A stretch of 47,054 bases of DNA from the NCBI GenBank assembly GCA_944389895.1, contig CALXOA010000073.1, forward strand, positions 1 to 47,054. The letters run 5' to 3'. The notes below the pieces were generated by a model. The model worked only from the letters and a program-made list of their open reading frames with translations. It searched no databases and was not told the origin of the DNA. Position 1 is the stretch's first letter. Each line of letters starts with the position of its first letter. Positions 40,495 to 47,054 of the stretch are shown here, in pieces. A program made the position numbers and the translations under genes. The DNA is from an uncultured Victivallis sp. GTDB taxonomy: Bacteria; Verrucomicrobiota; Lentisphaeria; Victivallales; Victivallaceae.

Positions 40495-43041
40495 ATGGAT
40501 CTTCAACTCTACAACGTCGCTCCCCGGATTCCGGATGAGCTCAAGTTTCTTGAAAAACTCGCCAACAACATCTGGTGGTGCTGGCATCCGCTCGCAATCG
40601 AACTTTTCATGCGCGTCAATCCGAATCTGTGGCGCGAGGTTTCCGGTTCCGCCAAGGAGTTTCTCCGGCAGGTACCGCAGGCACGTCTCGAAGAACTTGC
40701 CCGCGATGCCATTTACCTGCGTCAGCTCCGCCTTGTCGAGGCGGAGTTCAATCGCCAGGTGCCTTCACACGAAGATGTCAAGGCGCGCAACATCGCTTAT
40801 TTTTCTCTCGAATTCGGTATTCACGAAAGCATCCCGATCTTTTCCGGCGGCCTCGGGGTTCTTGCCGGAGACCATCTGAAGGCCGCCAGTGATCTCCGGC
40901 TGCCGCTGGTCGCGGTCGGTCTGCTCTACCGGCAGGGATATTTCCGGCAGGTGCTGGACCGCAACGGCTGGCAGATCGAACATTACCCGGTTTCCGAAAT
41001 TCACAACCTTCCGCTTGTGCGCGGCTGCGATCCATCCGGCAAGCCTGTGACAATCAGCATCCGGCTGGTCGATCGGGATCTTTATGCCGCGGTGTGGGTG
41101 CTCTGGGTCGGCAATGTGCCGCTGGTGCTGCTGGATACCGAGCTGCCCCAGAATCCTCCCGATCTGCGCGAGGTCACCTGGCGGTTGTACGGCGGTGACA
41201 AACGCATGCGGTTGCATCAGGAGCTGCTGCTCGGAATCGGTGGATTCAAGGCCCTTCTGGCGATGGGATACGAACCTGCGGTCTGCCATATGAACGAAGG
41301 TCATGCCGGATTCCTGTCGCTGGCCCGCATTGCCCATCTTGTCAATGACGCCGGTTACGATCCCGATGTTGCGCTGGAGGCGGTCTGGCGCTCCAACGTC
41401 TTTACCACTCATACCCCGGTGCCGGCCGGCAACGAAGTGTTCGACATCAACCTGGTCCGTCCCTACCTCGAGGTTTTCGCCGGCGAGGCGCACCTTGATG
41501 TCGACCGGGTGATCCGGTGGGGGATTCCGATCAACGATCGCGACCGCTCCAGCGAGATGTCGATGACCGTCTTCGGACTGCGTCTGGCCAACTACAGCAA
41601 TGGGGTCAGCAGATTGCACGGCGAAGTTGCGCGCGACATGTGGAAACATCTCTGGCCGCAGCGTTCGGTCGCTGAAATTCCGATCAAACATATCACCAAC
41701 GGGGTGCATATCGCATCTTGGGTGTCGAGTCGGTTGTGGGGGCTTTACGAGCGTTATCTGACGCCGCGCTGGCTGCACAATCCGCCGATGCCCCAGTTGC
41801 TTGAGGGATTGCGCAGCCTGCCGGATGAGGAGTTGTGGATGGCCCATGAGCTCTGCCGTCAGTCCCTGGTGCGCCGTGCGCGCCGTCTGCTGCAGAACAA
41901 CTTCCGCTATCTTACTGACGGAGTGCTGACTCAGGCGGTGAAGCGTAAGAATGTGCTGGAACCGGATATTCTGACCATCGGGTTCGCACGCCGTTTTGCA
42001 ACCTACAAGCGTGGAACGCTGCTGCTGCGCAATCCGCAGCGGCTGATTGCGCTGTTGAAGGATAAGACGCGGCCGGTTCAGTTCATTTTTGCCGGCAAGG
42101 CACATCCCGCCGATGATGCGGGCAAGAAATTGATTCAGGAACTGATCCAGTTCGCGCAGCGTGAAAATGTTCAGGATCGGTTGCTTTTCCTGGAAAATTA
42201 CGACATCGGCATGGCCCGCAGCCTGGTACAGGGCGTTGACGTCTGGCTCAATACCCCGCGCCGGCCCCAGGAGGCGAGCGGAACTTCCGGCATGAAGGCG
42301 GCGATCAACGGTGTGATCAACTGCAGCATTCTCGACGGCTGGTGGGCAGAGGCCTACAACGGAGAGAACGGCTGGGCGATCGAAGGAAACGATTACTACA
42401 CCGAGGATGAGGACCGCGACAACTACGAGGCGCAGGAGCTCTTCAATCTGCTCGAAAACGAGATTATCCCCTGCTTCTATGAACGGGTGGGCGGCGATCT
42501 CCCGCTGCGTTGGATCAAACGCATGAAGGAGTCCATCGCAACCGGGCTCGGCATGTTCTCCAGTACCCGGATGGTCGAGGATTATGATCGGATGTTCTAT
42601 CGTCCTGCGGTCGAATCCTATCGCGGGCTGACTGCTGACAATGCGGCTTACGCGAGGGAGCTTGTGGCCGAGAAGGCGAAACTGGTCAAAAACTTCGACG
42701 GGGGGCTGCTGTTCATCGACCGTCCGGAGATCGACCGGTCGCTGGATGACATCCATGTCGGCGACAAGTTCAACGTCAAGGTGCGTGTCCATCTCGGGGA
42801 TCTGACGGTCGACGAAGTGGAAGTAGACGCCTACTACGGGGCGGTCAACGCTCACAACGAAATCATCAGCAGCATCTCCGAGAAGATGAAGGTGCTTGAA
42901 AAACTCGATGACAACAACTACGTCTTCGGCTGTGAAATGACCTGCCGGATCTCCGGGCGGTTCGGCTTGACCGCCCGGATCAAAGCTCCCGGACGGGAGT
43001 GGGACAACAGCGTACCCGGTTTCATGTGCTGGCCACGGTGA
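40495..43041 (+). CDS. glgP: Glycogen/alpha-glucan phosphorylase (GT35)
   Basis: This 848-residue enzyme releases glucose-1-phosphate from alpha-1,4-glucans using PLP. The short bacterial type is shown by the N-terminal YFSLEFGIHESIPIFSGGLG, NEGHAGF, HTPVPAGNEVF, FARRFATYKRG and the PLP site GTSGMKAAINGV with Lys601. A C-terminal beta extension of about 130 residues (VGDKFNVKVRVHLGDLTVDEVEVD) resembles the added domain of TIGR02094-type phosphorylases. It is cytoplasmic. AGGAGC lies upstream of the ATG. Its place before glgA and glgB puts synthesis and breakdown of glycogen in one transcript. Confidence 0.95.
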   Translation: MDLQLYNVAPRIPDELKFLEKLANNIWWCWHPLAIELFMRVNPNLWREVSGSAKEFLRQVPQARLEELARDAIYLRQLRLVEAEFNRQVPSHEDVKARNIAYFSLEFGIHESIPIFSGGLGVLAGDHLKAASDLRLPLVAVGLLYRQGYFRQVLDRNGWQIEHYPVSEIHNLPLVRGCDPSGKPVTISIRLVDRDLYAAVWVLWVGNVPLVLLDTELPQNPPDLREVTWRLYGGDKRMRLHQELLLGIGGFKALLAMGYEPAVCHMNEGHAGFLSLARIAHLVNDAGYDPDVALEAVWRSNVFTTHTPVPAGNEVFDINLVRPYLEVFAGEAHLDVDRVIRWGIPINDRDRSSEMSMTVFGLRLANYSNGVSRLHGEVARDMWKHLWPQRSVAEIPIKHITNGVHIASWVSSRLWGLYERYLTPRWLHNPPMPQLLEGLRSLPDEELWMAHELCRQSLVRRARRLLQNNFRYLTDGVLTQAVKRKNVLEPDILTIGFARRFATYKRGTLLLRNPQRLIALLKDKTRPVQFIFAGKAHPADDAGKKLIQELIQFAQRENVQDRLLFLENYDIGMARSLVQGVDVWLNTPRRPQEASGTSGMKAAINGVINCSILDGWWAEAYNGENGWAIEGNDYYTEDEDRDNYEAQELFNLLENEIIPCFYERVGGDLPLRWIKRMKESIATGLGMFSSTRMVEDYDRMFYRPAVESYRGLTADNAAYARELVAEKAKLVKNFDGGLLFIDRPEIDRSLDDIHVGDKFNVKVRVHLGDLTVDEVEVDAYYGAVNAHNEIISSISEKMKVLEKLDDNNYVFGCEMTCRISGRFGLTARIKAPGREWDNSVPGFMCWPR

Positions 43042-43073
43042 TGACCGGGACGGTTTGAGCCGTGGATTCCGGC

Positions 43074-43094
43074 CGGCGGTGGAGCTCCCCGCCG
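43074..43094 (+). other. Possible intercistronic hairpin between glgP and glgA
   Basis: CGGCGG (43074-43079) can pair with CCGCCG (43089-43094) around a 9-base loop, with three further outer pairs after a bulge. It sits in a 110-base gap and could stabilise or attenuate the operon mRNA; there is no T run. Confidence 0.3.
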
Positions 43095-43151
43095 TCGGCC
43101 GTGGCTTCCGGGAGCAAATGGGGGAAGAGGAATTTTTTGCGAGGAATCGAC

Positions 43152-44669
43152 ATGGCAAGAAGAGTGGAAAAGAAGAAGCCTCGGATTCTGGTGGTGACTC
43201 CCGAAATCACCTACCTTCCCGAAGGCATGGGCAATATGGGCAATATCCTGCATGCCAAGGCCGGCGGTCTGGCGGATGTTTCCGCGTCGCTGGTCGGGGC
43301 GCTGTTCCGGCAGGGGGCTGATGTGCATGTGGCTCTGCCGCATTACCGGCGGATGTTTCATATCGACGTCGGCAAGTTGATCAGCGATGAGCTGCGGGTG
43401 TACATGAATCACCTGCACAACAGCCGGATTCACCTGGCCGAGGATCGGATTTTCTACTATCGCGACACGGTATACAGCAACTATTCCGATGACAGTTTCC
43501 GGCAGGCGATGGCGTTTCAGCGTGAGGTGATCAACAACATCATTCCGACCGTGAAGCCGGATCTGATTCACTGCAACGACTGGATGACCGGACTGATCCC
43601 GGCTGCTGCCCGGCGGATGGGGATCCCGTGCCTCTTCACGGTACATAATATCCATACCCAGAAAGCGACTCTCGATGCGATCGAGGATCGCGGCATCGAC
43701 GCCGCGCCGTTCTGGCAGTATCTCTATTACGATCGACCTCCGTACAATTATGAGGAGAGTCGCTCCACCAATCCGGTCGACCAGCTCGCGAGCGGAATTT
43801 TTGCCGCGCACTTCATCAACACCGTCAGTCCGACTTTCCTCAAGGAGGTGGTGGACGGGCGTCACTCTTTTGTGCCTGACAATATCCGGCGTGAAATGGC
43901 CGGCAAATATCATGCCGGTTGTGCAACCGGGATTCTCAATTCTCCCGACGAGGATTGCAACCCCGAAATCGATCCCTATCTTGAGATCAAATTCAATGCG
44001 GAAACCCATGCGGAGGCCAAGAAGGTCAACAAGATCGCGTTTCAGTTGCGGACCGGGCTCAAGGTGGATCAGAATGCACCGCTCTTTTTCTGGCCGAGCC
44101 GGCTTGATCCGGTTCAGAAGGGGTGTTCCCTGCTGTCGGATATCATGTATGAGGTCGTTCATCGCTACTGGGATCAGGGCTTGCAGATTGCGATTATCGC
44201 CAACGGCAGTTATCAGAAGGTGTTCCGTGACATTGTCGCGTTCCATGACTTCTGTGAACGGGTCACGGTCTGTGATTTCGACGAAGGGTTGTCGCGTCTG
44301 GCGTTTGCCGCCTCAGACTTCATACTGATGCCGTCCCTGTTCGAGCCGTGCGGGCTGCCGCAGATGACCTGTCAGTACTACGGCAGTCTGCCGGTTGTGC
44401 ACGACACCGGTGGTTTGCACGACACGGTTGATCCGCTTGACCTTGAGCACAACACCGGTAACGGTTTCCGGTTCGAAACCTATGACGATGGCGGATTGCT
44501 GTGGGCGATGGGAGAGGCGATGAAGTTCTTCTCCAAGCCCGAAGAGCTCCGCAATCGGGTGATCGCGCGGGTGATGCGTGAGGCGAAACAGCGTTTCAAC
44601 CATGATGTCACCGCCCAGGAATACATCAAGATCTACGAAACGATGCTGGCACGACCGCTGGTAATCTGA
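43152..44669 (+). CDS. glgA: Glycogen synthase (GT5)
   Basis: This 505-residue enzyme extends alpha-1,4-glucan from a nucleotide-glucose donor. It has the N-terminal synthase motif KAGGLADVSASL (Lys36), then IHCNDWMTGLIP, FTVHNIHTQ, SRLDPVQKGC and the C-terminal FEPCGLPQMTCQYYGSLPVVHDTGGL block with its acidic pair region. GLPQ replaces the more usual GLTQ. An insertion (EGMGNMGNILH) precedes the KxGG motif. GAGGAA lies before ATG 43152; a longer frame from 43062 lacks a ribosome site. The donor is probably ADP-glucose, but no glgC lies in the window. glgB begins 22 bases after its stop. Confidence 0.93.
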   Translation: MARRVEKKKPRILVVTPEITYLPEGMGNMGNILHAKAGGLADVSASLVGALFRQGADVHVALPHYRRMFHIDVGKLISDELRVYMNHLHNSRIHLAEDRIFYYRDTVYSNYSDDSFRQAMAFQREVINNIIPTVKPDLIHCNDWMTGLIPAAARRMGIPCLFTVHNIHTQKATLDAIEDRGIDAAPFWQYLYYDRPPYNYEESRSTNPVDQLASGIFAAHFINTVSPTFLKEVVDGRHSFVPDNIRREMAGKYHAGCATGILNSPDEDCNPEIDPYLEIKFNAETHAEAKKVNKIAFQLRTGLKVDQNAPLFFWPSRLDPVQKGCSLLSDIMYEVVHRYWDQGLQIAIIANGSYQKVFRDIVAFHDFCERVTVCDFDEGLSRLAFAASDFILMPSLFEPCGLPQMTCQYYGSLPVVHDTGGLHDTVDPLDLEHNTGNGFRFETYDDGGLLWAMGEAMKFFSKPEELRNRVIARVMREAKQRFNHDVTAQEYIKIYETMLARPLVI

Positions 44670-44691
44670 TCCGGCGGCGGAGGGAGATTCG

Positions 44692-46692
44692 ATGAAAGAC
44701 ATTCCCCGGCTGGTCAATGCGCCGGTTCCGCTGGAAGCGGATCCGTATCTCGCCCCCTATTCACAGGAACTGGAGCGTCGGCGTCACCGGATTGCCGCTG
44801 CGGTGCTGCGGTTGACCGGCGGCAAGGGATCTCTGGCCGATTTTGCTTCCGGGCATGAGTATTTCGGGTTGCATTTTCAGGATGGCGGCTGGGTTTTCCG
44901 GGAGTGGGCGCCGCATGCCGACCGCCTGACGCTTTTCGGTGATTTCTCTGGCTGGCGACGGGAGCCGCGTTACCGGTTGAATCCGCTTCCCGGCGGCGTC
45001 TGGGAATTGCGGCTTCCTGCGGCTGTGTTGCGTCACGGCATGCGTTACCGGCTTTTTGTGGAATGGAAGGACGGGGCGGGGGAGCGTATTCCCGCGTATG
45101 CGCGCTGCGTGGAGCAGGACTCCTCCGACTCCTTTGCCGCGGTGGTCTGGAATCCGGCGAAACCGTACCGTTTCCGGCACGCTTCTCCGCAGGCGCCGGA
45201 AGCGCCGCTGATCTACGAGGCGCATGTCGGGATGGCGCAGGAGGAACCGGTGGTCGGCACGTTTGACCAGTTCCGTGAGCGGGTTCTGCCGCGGATCGCC
45301 GCGGCCGGTTATAACACCGTGCAGCTGATGGCGGTGATGGGGCATCCCTACTACGGCAGTTTCGGTTACCATGTGGCGAATTTTTTTGCTGTGGCGGGGC
45401 GCTTCGGCACGCCGGATCAGTTCCGACACCTGGTTGATGCCGCTCATGGACTTGGGTTGCGGGTCATCATCGATCTGGTGCATTCGCATGCTGTCAAGAA
45501 CGAGGTGGAGGGGCTGGCCCGGCTCGACGGCACCCGTTACGCCTATTTTCACGAGGGGGAGCGGGGAGAACATCGGGCCTGGGATTCGCTCTGTTTCAAT
45601 TACGAGAAGCCTGAAGTGCTCCATTTTCTGTTGTCGAATTGCCGGTTCTGGCTTGACGAATACCGGGTCGACGGCTTCCGGTTTGACGGCGTGACCAGTA
45701 TGATGTATTTCCATCACGGTTTGAACCGGGCGTTCACCAGTTACTCCGATTATTTCGGGGCTGATGTGGATGAGGATGCGCTGACCTATCTTGCGCTGGC
45801 CAACCGGGTGATCCACGAGGTGCGGCCGGATGCATTGACGGTTGCCGAGGATGTCAGCGGCATGCCGGGACTGGCGGCACCGTCGTCGGCCGGAGGCATC
45901 GGTTTCGATTATCGGATGGCGATGGGAGTGACCGACATGTGGTTCAAGCTCTTCGACCTGCCGGATCAGGATTGGAATATGTTTTACCTGTTCCACGAAT
46001 TGACCAACCGGCGGCGGGATGAGCGTTCAATCTCCTACGCAGAATGTCATGATCAGGCGATTGTCGGCGGGCAGACTGCGATTTTCCGGCTGGCCGGTGC
46101 GGCGATGTACGATTCGATGCACGTCACTTCGCGGAATCTGGCAATTGACCGGGCGGTTGCGCTGCATAAGATGATGCGGCTCGCCACTGCGGCGACCGGT
46201 GGAGACGGTTATCTCAACTTCATGGGGAACGAATTTGGTCATCCCGAATGGATCGATTTCCCGCGGGAGGGGAACGGCTGGTCACTCGCGCATGCCCGGC
46301 GGCAGTGGTCGCTGGCCGGCGATCCGGCGTTGCGTTTTCATTTTCTGCTCGATTTTGACCGGGCGATGATGAAATTGGTCGGCAGTGATGGTTTCTATCG
46401 TGCGCGGGTGCAGTGTGTCAGAATCGATGATGCTGGAAAGGTGTTGGCATTTGAGCGTGACGGCTGGTGGTTTTTCTTCAATTTCCATCCCGGGAACTCT
46501 TACACCGACTACGGTTTTGAAGTAATTCCCGGAGAGTTTGAGACGGTTCTCGATTCCGACGCTCCGGAATTTGGCGGTTTCGGGCGCCGGCTGGCGGGGC
46601 AGCGGTATTTTTCCCGCCGGTTGTCTGCTTCGGGGGAGATGATCACACTCTATCTGCCGAGTCGGACCGCGCTGGTGCTGCGCCGCCGTTGA
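44692..46692 (+). CDS. glgB: 1,4-alpha-glucan branching enzyme, eukaryote-type GH13_8
   Basis: This 666-residue enzyme transfers alpha-glucan segments to make 1,6-branches. A CBM48 domain (about 55-150) contains FREWAPHADRLTLFGDFSGW. The GH13 barrel (about 170-560) has nucleophile Asp332 in FRFDGVTSMMY, acid/base Glu386 in AEDVSGMPG and a third acid Asp454 in ECHDQAIVGG. The HHG after the nucleophile, the DVDEDALTYLALANR region and LDFDRAMMKL match plant, yeast and animal branching enzymes, not E. coli GlgB. GGAGGGAG lies upstream. It is the last gene of the glycogen operon. Confidence 0.94.
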   Translation: MKDIPRLVNAPVPLEADPYLAPYSQELERRRHRIAAAVLRLTGGKGSLADFASGHEYFGLHFQDGGWVFREWAPHADRLTLFGDFSGWRREPRYRLNPLPGGVWELRLPAAVLRHGMRYRLFVEWKDGAGERIPAYARCVEQDSSDSFAAVVWNPAKPYRFRHASPQAPEAPLIYEAHVGMAQEEPVVGTFDQFRERVLPRIAAAGYNTVQLMAVMGHPYYGSFGYHVANFFAVAGRFGTPDQFRHLVDAAHGLGLRVIIDLVHSHAVKNEVEGLARLDGTRYAYFHEGERGEHRAWDSLCFNYEKPEVLHFLLSNCRFWLDEYRVDGFRFDGVTSMMYFHHGLNRAFTSYSDYFGADVDEDALTYLALANRVIHEVRPDALTVAEDVSGMPGLAAPSSAGGIGFDYRMAMGVTDMWFKLFDLPDQDWNMFYLFHELTNRRRDERSISYAECHDQAIVGGQTAIFRLAGAAMYDSMHVTSRNLAIDRAVALHKMMRLATAATGGDGYLNFMGNEFGHPEWIDFPREGNGWSLAHARRQWSLAGDPALRFHFLLDFDRAMMKLVGSDGFYRARVQCVRIDDAGKVLAFERDGWWFFFNFHPGNSYTDYGFEVIPGEFETVLDSDAPEFGGFGRRLAGQRYFSRRLSASGEMITLYLPSRTALVLRRR

Positions 46693-46744
46693 ACTCTCCC
46701 CGGGCGGGTTTGGCCGGAGAATACCGCGGAGGGGCGCGGCTTCC

Positions 46745-46763
46745 CTCCTCCCGGCGGGGGGAG
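46745..46763. terminator. Possible terminator between glgB and the convergent gene
   Basis: An 8-bp stem with one G-T pair and a 3-base loop (46745-46752 with 46756-46763) lies 8 bases from the end of the minus-strand gene. There is no T run; confidence is low. Confidence 0.35.
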
Positions 46764-46771
46764 AGGCCGCT

Positions 46772-47054
46772 TCAGACGAAGTGGATGTTGACCTCTTTCA
46801 GATAACGGTCGCGCAGAACGGTTGCGAGCCTTTTGATGATGTTCCGGCGCAATTCGAGATCGACTGGAAGGTTCGGATCCTGATGGGCTTCATTGATCCG
46901 GGTACCGACCAGAAAATTGATTACGTCATGCCGCCGCATCAATTCGGCCAGTTCTCCGGCCGGGTCGAGTTTGCGGTGTTCCCCGTTTTCGAGGTAGCGG
47001 GCGGTACGGCTCAGGGTGAAGATTCCTTCGGTCACCAGATCGACCCCCTCCATG
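46772..47054 (-). CDS. C-terminal part of a SpoIIE-like phosphatase-related protein, 5' end outside window
   Basis: The minus-strand frame stops at 46772 and runs off the right edge, giving at least 94 codons. VDLVTEGIFTLSRT, INFLVGTRINEAHQDPNLP and LRRNIIKRLATVLRD resemble, from memory, the C-terminal region of a SpoIIE-type protein phosphatase family common near anaerobic hydrogenase genes. The metal-binding PP2C motifs would lie outside the window, so this rests on the tail alone. The Met at 47053 is probably internal. The gene is convergent with glgB. Confidence 0.5.
   Translation of the reverse strand, partial: MEGVDLVTEGIFTLSRTARYLENGEHRKLDPAGELAELMRRHDVINFLVGTRINEAHQDPNLPVDLELRRNIIKRLATVLRDRYLKEVNIHFV

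Noticed and set aside
40765..43158. 797-codon minus-strand open frame opposite glgP
   Set aside because: It lies fully within the certain phosphorylase gene; its composition is rich in Arg, Gln and Pro without recognisable motifs.
1..47054. CRISPR arrays, tRNA genes, insertion sequences or prophage
   Set aside because: No spaced direct repeats, cloverleaf or CCA-end patterns, transposase or phage proteins were found on either strand by reading; a covariance-model search was not possible.

Overview
The window looks like a chromosomal segment of a Lentisphaerota (Victivallis-like) or closely related PVC-group bacterium. This is inferred from gene content, not from a marker gene. The signs are type II/IV-like pseudopilins carrying the H-X9-DG C-terminal motif, many glycoside hydrolases lying next to LacI regulators, a planctomycete-style Ser/Thr kinase with a DWG motif, and GC-rich coding DNA with AT-rich control regions. 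No rRNA, tRNA, CRISPR array, insertion sequence or phage gene was seen.

Layout. Positions 1-1127 (+) hold the end of a small membrane operon: a partial membrane protein, a MotA/TolQ/ExbB-type channel protein and a DUF2149 protein that looks like an ExbD/TolR partner. Positions 1179-11951 (-) form one long glycan-utilisation operon: pseudopilin, secreted CBM-glycosidase, solute-binding protein, GH27 alpha-galactosidase, CBM9-like metallophosphoesterase, GH42 beta-galactosidase and GH5-like enzyme. A LacI regulator lies directly upstream (12261-13283), and three copies of its probable operator can be read. Positions 13599-15124 (+) carry an orphan trpB and a DUF1805 gene, followed by a second LacI gene (-) and a membrane receptor-like Ser/Thr kinase (-).

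Positions 18604-26411 are housekeeping-like. They hold an HpcH/HpaI aldolase (+), then a minus-strand group (hisF, a helix-turn-helix protein, an H-X9-DG lipoprotein and an alpha/beta hydrolase), a plus-strand operon (fmdB-like, ksgA, EamA exporter) and a lipoprotein amidase that appears to be translated from a leaderless mRNA.

Positions 26508-33285 (-) are a second glycan cluster: LacI, GH32-like enzyme, pseudopilin and a 1300-residue secreted multi-CBM glycosidase. Positions 33469-39424 (-) hold an SGNH esterase with its AraC regulator, an L-arabinose/L-fucose isomerase-like enzyme and an 808-residue protein of no family I recognise. Positions 40005-46692 (+) form a glycogen operon (stand-alone CBM48 protein, GlgP, GlgA, eukaryote-type GlgB) behind a long AT-rich leader. 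The window ends inside a minus-strand gene that resembles the C-terminus of a SpoIIE-type phosphatase.

How the genes fit together: both CAZyme clusters pair a LacI repressor with a pseudopilin and a secreted CBM-bearing enzyme. The pseudopilins may help display or export the secreted enzymes. In the first cluster the sugars would then be bound by the solute-binding protein and cut in the cytoplasm by signal-less GH27, GH42 and GH5 enzymes. The glycogen operon would store or mobilise the resulting glucose. The pilin-enzyme link is inference from repeated gene order.
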